Below, piece after piece: positions 1 to 13,200 of a stretch of DNA of 64,000 nt. The DNA is from Sebastes aleutianus (Eukaryota > Chordata > Actinopteri > Perciformes > Sebastidae). Below the pieces are notes generated by a model. The model was not told the DNA's origin. It made no database searches and saw nothing but the letters and a program-made list of their open reading frames with translations. The stretch covers positions 17,519,139 through 17,583,138 of the forward strand of contig CAKAKS010000039.1 in assembly GCA_916700875.1 (NCBI GenBank), given 5' to 3'. Made by a program: the position numbers and the translations under genes. How positions within the stretch are numbered: position 1 is the first letter of the stretch; each line of letters begins with the position of its first letter.

Positions 1-1155
1 TAAATAAAAACCATATCCTTTAAAAAAAACTGAAACTATACTGACATGATATTGCCATGGTTAAAACCCCCCCCCCAAAAAACGCATACAAATAAAATAA
101 AAATGAAAAAAAACATAAATTTCCATCAACTCTCATGAGATTGAAGCACATAAACTGAATGGACTTGACATTCCAGGAGAAAAAACAAACAAAAAACTAC
201 TGTAAAACAAAAACTAAATATATAAAAACTAAAACTAAACCTTTATGAAAACTGAAACTAATCTAAAAACTAGCAAACACATAACTAACAAAACTAACTA
301 AAGCAAAAATGAAATCAAAAAGTCAAAACTAAAATAAAATAAAAACTAATTGAAAATTCTAAACTATTATTACCTTGATATTCTGATAAGATATAAAAAT
401 GTTATATTTCTAAGATGATTGTGGTTACAGGCATATGTGTGTGTGGGCATAATGCAAATTTCAAGTCTTCAGTTTTGTCATTCATTGTTGAAGACTGGTA
501 ATCATTCATGAGATGAGGCAACATTATTCGACAGTTTTCTTATTGATAAGAAGCCTCAAGAAAAGAACAAAACTAACAGCGTATTAGACTTCCCTCCCCT
601 GACTGTGGCACTCAACCCTAAGCCTATTTGTTCTGTCAGGTCAACAAAAGGCTGAGTAATTTCCTAAGACAGCTGGGCAATGAAATTTTGAGTAAACATT
701 ACTCAAACAGGAGTGAACAGTGCATTTGTTTGGGACTGTTTTAAGTCTTGTCCCTCGGCATTTAGAGCACCAGGACTGTGTACAGAATGTGGGTGTGTTC
801 AGAGAGTGTTCATACATCAGGCTTTGGCTACACAGATAATACTTGTTTGTAGGATCAATTTGTTGTTGGTTTTGGTATTTTTGTGGGATTTGTTGACAAT
901 AAGAAACACATTAGAATATCAGCAGCCTTATTCTTTTAGTTGAAGTGATGCTACAGTAAACTCCAGCATGACTGACAGGAAGTCAGGAAAGAATTTTCAA
1001 GCATCAGAGGATTTAATCCTGCAGATAAGACCTGTGACTGGTAATAGTAAATACCAGGATCCACTCTTCCGCACTGTTGCTACACACAAATTCACATACA
1101 AATGCAAGTCACCTCCATGCTTTATTCATGAGACATGTGACTGTCTCACTCTAAC
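1..1155 (-). other. tln2: tln2 intron 49, partial
   Basis: Intron after exon 49, running off the window. Bases 1-365 are A-rich low-complexity DNA built on AAACTAAA-type units. No exon, repeat end or RNA is recognised in 366-1155. Confidence 0.8.
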
Positions 1156-1263
1156 CTGCAGGACTTGCTCCAGAAGGTTGATGTATCCGGCTGTGCACTC
1201 AGAGCCGTACTGCAGGGCCTTGCTCCTCAAATCCTCGCCCACTTCTGGGTGGCACGCTGCTTG
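1156..1263 (-). CDS. tln2: tln2 exon 49, rod R12 (last coding exon in window)
   Basis: Residues 2224-2259, QAACHPEVGEDLRSKALQYG then SECTAGYINLLEQVLQ. 108 nt, acceptor CCTCCAG|CAAGCA, donor CAG|GTTAGA. The next exon (family sequence continues with a conserved LQKPTPE segment) is not found in the 1,155 nt to the window edge, so it lies further left. Confidence 0.93.
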
Positions 1264-4200
1264 CTGGAGGGGGTGAGAAAACAATGTTGCATGGCGAATT
1301 TAAAAAGAGGACACAAAAATTAAGTTTGAATGTTAAGATTTAAGTGAAAATGTGCATGTGAGGTCTCTGATATGTAGATTATCTAGTCACAAATCACAAT
1401 CATGGCTAATAAAAACTCAAATTATTCACTAATTTCAAATGCATAGCCTACGATGCTATTGTACCGTATTCCTTCGGTTTTTCTCTACAGTCACTGAAGG
1501 ACATCCTGCCCGATGCTCTGCTGCATGACTTTGAAAAGTGACTGAGTCACGACCAGCGGGAGCAGCCATAAAGCAGACTAGACTCTCCAGTCCTATCTGC
1601 TCCCAGCAGGCCGAGCTCACATGTTCCCTGGCATCCCGTGATGTCTATGTGAGGCCTGCTCTGGCAGGGCGGTGTGGATTAGCACCTTGCAGGTCGCCAG
1701 CATATCGGAGATGGCTTTGCGGCTCAAGTTGGCAGTGGCGATCACGTCCTCCTGCTGAGCAGAGTTGCCTGCGGCTACTGCCTTGGCCGTTGCTATGGTG
1801 ATGCCCTTTGTCATGCGGATGAACTCTTCGGGTGTGGTGGACCTGTCTGGGACGTCCTTGGACTGGAACACCTGACGTGATGAAGACCCACAGACACAGG
1901 TAGTTGGATTATAGGCATGACAGGGGCTCAGGGATGTTAATATACATGGGAATATTCTAAAGCCCCTGACACACCAGGCTGATTCAGCATGTTGAATGGG
2001 TGCACGAGAAGAGAAACGGAAGTGAGGAAAGCAAGCAAACACATAAAGAGCGCACACAGCTAATTTTTCATCTTCATCTCATCGGATCATTCAAATACAC
2101 GGATATTTTCACAACGACACGGCCATCTGGAATGAAGCTAAGTGGTGAGTGAGAGAGGTGTGAAAACGGTCGGCAAACGCTGCTTTGGTCCATTCATTCA
2201 TAACAACGGCTTGTATATCCGCAGTTCTCGGTCTTCCGGTTTCCCTTTTTCAATGACGAATACAGACTGACGCTACCTGCTGGTGTGGAGAGTAATTTCC
2301 TCTCGCACAGGCGCAGAACGTATGTGGTAGTCAGCCGTTGGCTGTATTCTTTGCGGTGTGTTCGAGTGCATCTTTTTGGCAAATATACAGGTGACGTGAG
2401 GCGACGCAATTGTCGCCCTCGTCGCCGCTAGTTCTTTGGTGTCGGTTTGGTGTGTCTGGGCCTTAAGAGAAGAAATTAGGAAGTGCACACGTAAACAAGT
2501 GAGGCGGACAGGACATCTTGAGCTGTATAATAGGTAGACTGTGTTGAATTTGGCTGAAAGCTCTTGGTAAAGCCTCCTCTCGGGCTGGGGGTCCTCCGAT
2601 AAGGATTAGCAGTAAATTACAAAAAATACAAGCTCCTGAAATCTTCATCTTTCTCACTCTGCCTGCGCTTGTTACCCAGAGGCTGATAAGAGCTGTGAGA
2701 AACCTGCAGGGGCTGAGAGGGAAGGAGCTGGACAGATAATAAAGGAAAAAGAACAAATAGCTCCCCTGTTATGCTCAGAATAATAGACATAGATATCCCT
2801 GACCCTCTTTGAGCCAGCTTTGCAAAGAGGCCGTGTCGCATCGGTTGACTCTCAAAAGACCACAGAGAAGAGGTTGGGCCTCTTACTGTCAGCTCCTGCT
2901 TGATGCACTCAATGGTGGCCTCCAGTGCCCTCGTCCCGCGAGTTGCTTCATCCTCCACTGCCTTCACTGTTTTTAGAAGAGACGTCACGTTGGTCACCAT
3001 GACCTGTCAAATAAAAGGGAGACAAGATGAGGCTTAGAGTCAAACCAGGAGGTGGAGCTCTTTCTCCTCAGCTGTAAAACATTACATTACACAATTATTT
3101 CAGCCTCCTCCTTCACTGATTCCATTACAGTGAATAATGGTTACATGTGTTGAAGGTGCTTCTCTAATGAAAATGAAAGACATCAGCTGCTGATGAAAGA
3201 ATGAGGGATGCATTTCAAATTAAAAGTGGATGATTTACTGCTTGTACTACAGTATATGCACTGACACCTAGGCTGGAAGAAAATCAAGTTTTATTCATGG
3301 TGACACATTCTGCTCTGTCATTCAGCAAAGTTTACATTATTAGGTTAGGAATTCGAGCAACATGATCGCCAGGAGTTTGAGAGGGGTCCCATTTGGAGGT
3401 CACCATATGTTGGAGGAACAGAAACAATCTGTCAACATAACTAGGTCCATGGGTGGCCCTAATTCCATTTAGATGAGAAAACATAAGAAACCCCACGCAA
3501 CAGTTAGAGTTACAAGCTGTGCCTGGGATGATAGTTGTGAGAACAATAAATAAATAAAATGAGGAGAAGACTAGGAGATCTTTGTTTCAGAGGTATCTGA
3601 GTCTCTGACACTCTCTATTCAAATGAACGCAGCAGCACTGAAGTTAGATGCAAATGGTCTTATGTCCAGTTTTTATTCTTCAGCAGTGTGACAGTCGTCA
3701 TGACGATCGAGAGTAAAATGACAACTTGTGTATGTATCGTCCAGATTCTCCCAGCCCTCGGCGGCACCTGGAAGTTGCTCAACATCTTGTCTCTGATTCA
3801 GTCTCCATAAGAACCAAAGATAAACGTACATTTTGTCTGAAGCTCTAAAACTTAATTTTTACTTTATATTATACTGCATTTGCTGTAGTGTATATTACAC
3901 CTCATATTATAACTTTTATATTGATTTCATGTTGTAACTTTGTTTCTGCAGGATGTAATTCTACGACTGCTATTTCTGTCTACTCTGTACTGTACATACG
4001 CCACCTACTGCATGTCTGTATGTTCTTCTTCTGTATGTTTCTTTTGTTTGGAGGTTTCACCCATTTGTTTCACGTTATAATTAGGGCTGTCAATCAATTA
4101 AAATATTCAATTGCATGATTGTCCATGGTTAAATTAATCACACATTTTGTATCTGTTCAGAATATACCTTAAAGGGAGATTTATTAAGTATTTAATACTC

Positions 4201-7200
4201 TTATCAACATGGGAGTGGGCAAATATGCTTGCTTTATGCAAAGGCATGTATATATCTATTATTGGAAATCAATTAACAACACAAAGCAGGTACTGCATTT
4301 AGCATAAAAAATATGCTCAAATCATAAGGTGGCAAACTGCAGCCCAACAGGCAACAGCTGTCAGTGTGTCAGTGTGCTGACTTGACTATGACTTGCCACA
4401 AACTGCATGTGATTATCATAAAGTGGGCATGTCTGTAAAGGGGAGACTCGTGGGTACCCTTAGAACCCATTTTCATTCACATATCTTGAGGTCAGAGGTC
4501 AAGGGACCGCTTTGAAATTGGCCATGCCAGTTTTTCCCTCACCAAAATTTAGCGCAAGTTAGGAGCATTATTTAGCCTCCTTCGCGACAAGCTAAAAATC
4601 ACAAGTTACGTTAAAGAAATTAGTGGTGGTGAAACAAATTTGCGTTAATGTGTTATTATATAGATTAACTTTGACAGCCCTACTTTGAAGTATTTCATGT
4701 GAGATCTAATAATTAGGGCTGCCCCCTCTTAGTCGATTAGTCGACTAAACGTTCGATTTGGTCTCAGTTGACTAAGATTTCTTTAGTTGATTAGTCATTT
4801 TTCATGCTTTTTTCATGCTGAATGACTTATTTCCAAGAAACTTATGAGCACATCTCTGGTTAACACAAGATTTAGAGTGGTGCTTTTGTGTGATTCTTTG
4901 TGGAGAAACTCAGTTTTACAGAGTTAGACTAAGAATTTCTTTGGTGCGAGGACAGCCCTACTAATAACAGAGGGTGTCTTGTACAGATTGTAAAGCACAA
5001 ACTCGTGTTTTTGAGCTATATGAATAATAAAACTGACTTGACATGAGCTTTACTTGAAGCTTCACTTAGATCAGGTCTTGACAGACAAGCTGATTCAAAA
5101 ACTACTCTAGTCTCAACAGTCACAATAGAGGGAGTCCTGTGGTTACAGATAAAGCATACTAACCCTCTCTCTCACACACACAAATGCATGCACACAATGT
5201 ACATCTTAGTGATGGGTCTGGTCTCACATTCAGATATGACAGAAAAAGCAAATACCTTGCAAACCCTGATAAGGACTGTCATATCATTCTTTAGAAAAAG
5301 CCTCATGTTGTGGTACCAGATATGTCAAACCAAACATAGCAATAATACAAAGAGAGCATTTGTAGAATGCATATCTACAAGCAGTGTCCTCTCAGTGAGG
5401 AAGCAGAAGCTGAATAATAAATTGGAGACTCGCGTAGCTGAAATCAATACACAGCTAAACTAGATATGACAGGCATGGTGTATTCCTTTACCTTGGCGGC
5501 GCTCTTCAGCTGATACATGGACGGGTCGTCTGCTGGCTTGCCGGCGGCACATTTGGTGGCACCGATGAGCTCGGCCAGAGCCTTGGCCACATCCCGCACC
5601 GCGTTTATCAGAACCACCTGAGGAGATAGAGCTGGAATCAATACGGCACAATGGTCAGAGTATAGGTTTATCAGTAGCACCCTGGGGAGAGGATTTAACA
5701 CTGCAGCCCTTATCACTCCCACCTAGTCATGATACTTCAGACTTAGTGAAGGGCAGAGATAGAGGCGTACACACAGAGGAGGCACAATGTGTATCAGATG
5801 AAACTGCAATTACACAGATGCTGGGTGTACAGAAAGATAGAAGACATTCATTTTAGATGACTAATATTACAGAATATTATCATGATAATGGGTTATAATA
5901 GATGGTTACAGCTCTGTGCAGCTGAATTAAAAAGTAATAACTGAGCTTTGCTAGAAAATAACAGCGTACAACTGTGACTACATATGGCTGAAACATCTGT
6001 GTTTGTATTACACAATCTTTAGTGTAAATGTGTTTTCATCACCTGTGTCTCGGGATCCTCAGAGCCCATGCTGGTTGCTCCCAGTTTGACCACCTCAGTG
6101 AGCTGAGTGATGGTCTTGGCTGAGGACTGGGCAGCCTGGGCCAGTTTCTCCTGGCTGGATGCGGCTCCAGCAACCAGCAGCTTGGTGTCCTCCACCAGCG
6201 CCTTGGCTGTCTTCAAGATGCTCTCCCTGAGGGACGCATTGGACACATTGTGTCACAATCTGCTCCACAGTCATACACAAGCAAACACCGGCAATATGAA
6301 AGGAAGCTGTTGCTTTTCTGACAGAATGTGTGTTTAGTAAGGACAATTTTTAATTTACATTCCTTATGTGAAATGCATCTGAATATTGAGATTTATTGGC
6401 AAACCGCACTCCTCCTGAGTGAGTCATCAAACGAAAAAAGGGAGCTCTGATGTCCCAGTGTAAAAACAACTGTCATCTTAGTAAGTTAACTCATAGCACA
6501 CGTTTAAGGGATAGTTCAGGTGTTTTGAAGTGGGGTTGTATGAGGTATCCATAGTCAGTGTATTACCTACAGTAGATGAAAGTCGTCATGCCCCCAGTTG
6601 GGAGAAACAGACAGGAGTTACCGCACAGAAACAAAGCAATGTACTATGTATTATCAGTTTAAGTGTACGCTATATTTAGAATATTTTCGCCGGTTTACCT
6701 TCCTGTGAGACAGCTATACAGTCTATGTTTCCAATGAGGAGCTGAAGCTTTTATCTATGCTCTCGTCAAAGCAACCAGACTCCATTGAAAAAAACTGTAA
6801 TCTACCTCGCGCTTTGGTTAGTTCGGATTCACCAAAGTCACACAATAGCACAAACAAACCAACCGATCGAGGCTGCGATAGACCTGCAACCCCCATGTTC
6901 TGAGGTTTCACATCATGTCTTGGTCAAGGTCATTGCACCTGTGGTCAGCAAAGGACTCTTCATTCTCAGGGCTGAGTGTTCCAGCCGAGGCGAACATGAT
7001 GGTGGTGTCCAGGTCAGCGATGATGCCAGAAACAGCGCTGGCTGCCGTGATACAGGCCTGGGTGCCTTTGTTCCCCGCCTGCAGTGCTGACAGCACCAAG
7101 GACACCTAGAACATGTGAAGAATAGCATTAGATATGCAGAGAGGTCCTTCAAACATGCTGTTTTCAGAGGTGTAAAAAAACAGCTAAAAATAACTCTAGT

Positions 7201-10200
7201 TTCTGTCAGCCGTGCATATTTTTAATGATTAACCAGCAGCTTTTGCTCTCTGTAGGATGTTGACGGAGCCTTTATAAATCAGGTGAGTGAGGTTGTAAAT
7301 GTTTAGAGTGAAAGATCTGGATGAGCTGGGAGACAGCAGGGTTAAACATGCATCAAATCAGAGTCTGCTGCACAATCACATTAAGCCAATGAGGCTGACT
7401 CTGCAAATCACGCATCTCCCTCGAAGACTGCCGTCTGCCCATCCCTCCTAAACAAATGGAAAGCCCTGAGAGGTACATTTCAACGAGGCACAGGCTTCAC
7501 GTATCAGCAAACGTGAGACCGCAAATTATTCAAGTTTGGTATGAGCCCTGAATCAAATCATAGCCTCGGAGTGGAAAGGAATGCTAATGTGTGAGCAGCG
7601 TGGCTAGCTGCTGCCAGGGTCGCAGCGGGGAGACATTAGTATTATCATTACCTGCACAGTATGAGGGTGATCAGGAGAGCATGCTCTCATGACCTGCATG
7701 ACTGGTAAAATAATACAGTAAAGCACAAGTTATTACGACCTATAGTAACACACATTAACCTTATATTCTTATTCTGACTCTATACTAGTTCAACATTAAG
7801 GCTAAAGCTGAACCTTATTAATAACTACTATAATAGGGGTGAGGGAAAAACACGATACAGCAAAGTACTGTGATATATTTGGCAATATTTTATCAATACA
7901 TGGATGTCAAGTATCGATCTTTTATTATATAAACTATTAACGTCTTAACAATCAGATGGCCTGCTGGTGGACCCGACCGCTATTCTGTCTTTCGGAGGTT
8001 GTAGTGGGGTCAGTCTTACAGCTAAAGAATCGATTGGTACCAACCATGTCATGTTAGATAATTGGGAAGGAGGCTAAATAACGCTCCAAAGTTGCGCTCA
8101 ATTTTGGTGAGGAAAAATGTGGTCATTTTCAAAGGGGACCCTTGACCTCTGACCTCAAGGTATGTGATTGAAAACTCTGAGATGAACAAAGTGAAAACTG
8201 CCTCTATATAAAGATAAAACAGATGCTGACAAAACTGAATAATTTGCAGTTGAAAAAAGGTAATAAATCGCGATATATCGCAGTATATCTTATCGCAATA
8301 CTATCACATCGCAAAATGTTTTAAATCCCAATAACATCGTATCGTGTCTTAAGTATCGTGATAATATCGAATCATGGAGCCTCTGGTGATTCCCTCTCCT
8401 AACACCTAATGAATAATAATTAAAATACAAAGCATACCTGTCAGCTACAGTATAGTAATCAATTATTCACACCTGAACTGCTTCTTTTTAAATCCTGCAG
8501 TACAGCACACACCTATATGTTCTCTATCACTTTACTTAAATAGGTATATATATACAGCAACTGTACTGCGAGATGCATGAAAAATATTTCAATAAACATG
8601 CAAATGCTGCTTCCAAACTTCTAACAGCAGAGATGGCAAATTATGACAGCAGAAATAGACTTCCTTTAAAAAGTCAAGATGTATATAAAGCTTCCTACTG
8701 CAGGAGTTAAAGATGCCGCACCAGTTCCCATCCACAAAGCTTACCTTCTCGGTGACTGCGCGGGCACACTCGATGAGCTCCCTCTTGGAGAAGCTGTCAG
8801 TGGGGCTGAGCTGCAGGGCTCCAGCTTTCTGGACCATGTAGATGCAGCCGTGGCCCAGCTCTTGCACCCGTGTCTTTATCTGGTACCCAACCTGTAAAGC
8901 ATAACCAGGCATTGACTTACATCCATCTTCTCATTTGTGTCACTGTGCTACACAATAACGATCATATCCTAAACTGGCATGTCTCTTATCGAACGGAGTG
9001 GATGAAAAATGATTTCAAGCACCCTCAGAGAGGGAACGCTGGCACTACACCTTTAATTTACAGACAGAGATTCACGAGTGGGTGGTACTTCATTATGAGC
9101 ATCACTATAGGCTTTTAGACTTGTAGAGACACAATGTCGCTATGGTAACCAGCAGGGATCCTAGCAGCCTGTTATATACAAGATATTGATAAGAGCTGTG
9201 TGCTTATTAGTGCAATGTTTCCACACATTGCTGTCTTCTGGACTACACAGAAAAGCTTTAAGAAAAAAAAAGACTATGTGGGTGCTGAGAGCGATGGATT
9301 CAGGAGGGGTATATTTCTGTTTGATCTCACAAAGTCGGGAGCAGCCTTGAGGAAGGGGCGTCATTTCAAAGAACAGCACACATCTGCTCTGATCAGTGTG
9401 TGAGTGAATACAGCCGAAAGCATTTTTGGTGTAAAATGCAGAACTACAGTAAGCTGATATTTCAGTCTGACATTTCAGGGGCGGGATTGCAAAAAGATAT
9501 ACGGCTCGATGTGTTAAATCTTTCATATGTAATTTTCCCCACGTACTCCATAGGACAGAGAGCGTGGCTTCTCACCTCCTCTGGCTCTGCAGTGGCTGCA
9601 GCGAGGCGTCCTTGGTGCGCTAGCTGCCCATAGTCCACCGTCACCTGAGAAGCAAGGCCGCCGAGCTCTTCAGGGCAGGTTACCGACTTAGTCATCTGTC
9701 GACAGAGAGAACATACATCATCAGCAGCGGCAGATTAATGTTTCTCTGGTCCTACTGACAAATATTGTCATTGTAGATTGGAAATGTAATGGAAAACACA
9801 CAGAGTCAGGCATGAATAACTTACCATCTCCTGCGCAGTGATAGCGATGGCCTTGGAGAACTTCACCATGGTGGTCTGGTAGTCCACAAACGAGCCCTCA
9901 GGTTCTGGAGGTGTTCCTTCATCCAGCTGTGAACAACAACCCTTTAGTACGAATATATCCATAGTACATAGCTGTCCTATGTGTTTTTACACTATATACT
10001 CCAATTTACTGTATGAGACTTTTAATTTAGGTTGGTACCATTTTACAATTAAACATATTTTAAAGGATTTTGAGGTTTTAATTAACTATGCTATTAATTG
10101 TTAATAACTGTTCCACCATTCTTTAAAGGAACAGTGTGTAGCATTTAGGATGCTCTAATGGCAGAAATGGAATATATAATATTAATAAGTATGTTTTCTT

Positions 10201-13200
10201 TAGTGTATAATCACCTGAAACTAAGAATCCTTATGTTTTCATTACCTTAGAATGAGCTGTTTATATCTACATAGGGAGCAGGTCCTCTTCACAGAGCCAC
10301 CTGCCATGTCTCTATAGTAGCCCAGAACGGACAAACCAAACACTGGCTCTAGAGAGAGCCGTTTGCGTTTTTGCATCGGCCACTGTACTTCTCCTACAAG
10401 CTTGTAGTTTCAGCTGGTTGCAATCTGCAACCTCACCACTAGATGACGTCAGATCCTACACACTGCACCTTTAAAGGCCTGGTCTAATAGCTTAGTTAAA
10501 GCTTCAATAAGAAGCTGTGAATTCCTGCATTATATTATTTTACATTCTGTATTTTTTATAAATGTTTTATGGATTCGTATTAAGATATTAAAATGTTAAA
10601 TATGAGGAGCTTTTGTTAGATTGTATCAGCGTACAAAGAAGTGAAGGATCACATTGATTGATCACCTTCCAATGCAGCAGGTATTACTAATGGACTTTTT
10701 GATCCCTCTAATTTTTGGAAGATGGCTACAGACCAAACTACAGCCAAAACATTAAATCTGTTGGAACAATATATGGTGCAATATTAGCTATCGTAAAGCT
10801 ATCTATCATGTGTGTTGGCTGATAAGTAGCAAGAAATTGCAGTTCAGAAATGCCCAAGATATGATTTATTAACAGTGTCTCCATTATACAGTTTGTCCAA
10901 CAGAGAGCACTGACAATTGTGTTTTTCAACTAAAAAGTAACTATCTTGGTCACAATCCTTTGATAACCACATTTTAGAAATCCTTATCAAAATGCATGTT
11001 TATGTTGAAAAAATAAATAAACACATTAAAGTTATCCGATTTTTGAACTCTCAAATACCAATATCGGTATCAAAATCAAGAATCAGTCTTAGTACAGTTG
11101 TACAATTTAGCACATTTATGACGGAAAACTTGATGGATGTTCATGAAAGAGTTTTGGATTTTCTAAATTACAATAAACTTTTGTCTGCAGCTGCAAATTT
11201 TACGCTATGTAGGCTTCATCTAGAGAGTGTATTATTGTAGGGGATAATCCAAACTTAGGGTGATTAATTTAAGAGGCCGCTACAAAGATAAATCGGGCTA
11301 CGTTATTAATACCAATATTGGATGCACACCATTTGGCAACCCAAGTTTTTCTTTTTTATAGTACAACATGTTAATTGATATTTAATTTCTTAACAATTAA
11401 AAAGCCATTAGTGAGAACATATAAACCTTTCTTATGTATGCATTCTTGTAAAATGGTTCCACTTTATATATGCTAATGGAGTTTTAATGATGGTTGCTCT
11501 CCTATGTTTAAGCTGAGGGTAAAATTAAAAATAGATAGAAAGATAGAAAAATAAAAATGAAGGATAAGATCTGAGCCATGTGTGAGCGCGAGCAGATCAT
11601 TGTCAATTATCAACTGTGCTGTCGACACAGTGACATGTCCCCCCAGCAGGATGAGTGACGGCTAACATCACCAGTGGGCCTGTGGATTTAAAACTTGTCA
11701 TCTACTGGACTAATGAGAGTCACTGACAAGGACACACTCACCGTGGAATTACTCTTAGAGGGAAAGCTCATTTTGCCTTCAGACAAATGAGATGGGGAGT
11801 AAGTGTCAACCTGAAATCCATTTAAAACCACCTGAGCAGACTTCTCATGAGGTGTTATTATCACACACACATGCATTCTCTATCAAAACAAACAAAAAAA
11901 CGTACTCACCCTGCCCATGGCCTCGGCGATGGACTCCACCATGCCCCCGACCATGCCCCCTTCGCTGGCCGCCTCGTTCAAAGTCACCATGATGTCGTCC
12001 ACGGCCTCCTTCATCAGCTGGGCTGCTTCAGAGATGGCATCGTGGGTGTGGGACGCCTGGGGACACAGTCAGCTGATTAACGTCTCTGTGACACTGTCTT
12101 GGCCGAGCCAGAGGGACATTTATCAGCTTGACAACAGCTCCAGAGTGTCCCATCAGTACGCAGCATCTCCTTAGAGGACACTTCAACAGGCTGCATTCTT
12201 GCTGCTTTAAGGACTTGTTCTACCTTATTTTCTAATAATTCAAACTCCAAGTTCAAATTGTAACACTGTTAACATGCTAGGCAACAGTAATATCGGAATG
12301 TAGGCAGGGGTAGATACTAGATAGGCAAACAGAAGTTCCTCACAAGGTCACGATAATAAAGCGTTAACACACATTTGTTTTAACGCCACTCATTTCTTTA
12401 ACGCATAAACGCTCAGTTTTAAAGCTAGAGCGGAGATACTGGCATGATATGAAACTAAAAAACCTAGGGAATCCATTTGGACCAACCATGTCATACTAGC
12501 TTGTCAGGCTAAATAACGCTCCAAACTTACGCTAAATTTTTTTTTTTTCGAAGGGGTCCCTTGACCTGAAAATGGGTTCTATGGGTATCCACGAATCTCC
12601 CCCTTGACAGACATGCCCACTTTATGATAATCACATGCAGTTTTGGGCAAGTCATAGTCAAGTCAGCATACTGACACACTGACAGCTGTTGTTGCCTGTT
12701 GGGCTTGAGTTTGTCATGTTTGTCCAATAAGAAACATATACATACATTGGCATAAAGCAAGCATATTTGTCCTCTCATATATTAATAAGAGTATTAAATA
12801 CTTGACAAATCTCCCTTTAAGGTAAATTTTGAACAGATAAAAAATGACGCGATTCATTTGCGATTAATTGCAATTAACATTGGACAATCATGCGATTAAT
12901 CGTGATTAAATATTTGAATCGACTGCTGCAGTACCACATTCCCACCCCCCCAGGCCGAAAAGCCCAGTCTGTTGTGATTGGTCAGCTGGCTCGCTCTGTT
13001 GTGATTGGTCAACCGAACCAAACTCTTTGGACTCCGTTGCTTAATATCTCAGTTGACCCTTCATGGTAGGCTAAACACACTGTAGCTACATGAACTGCTT
13101 AGTACCTTTGGGTTTCCCCCGCCTTCCTTGGCAGCATAGAGCATCTGCAGGGCCGACTCAGACAGGGTCTTGGTCTGGTCCAGAATGTTCATCTGCTGCT

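Noticed and set aside
11726..11765. Possible small cassette exon between exons 40 and 41
   Set aside because: A good donor (ACG|GTGAGT) and a weak acceptor (CTGAAG) bracket 35 nt, but that length would shift the frame and one reading has an early stop. Exons 40 and 41 join in frame without it.
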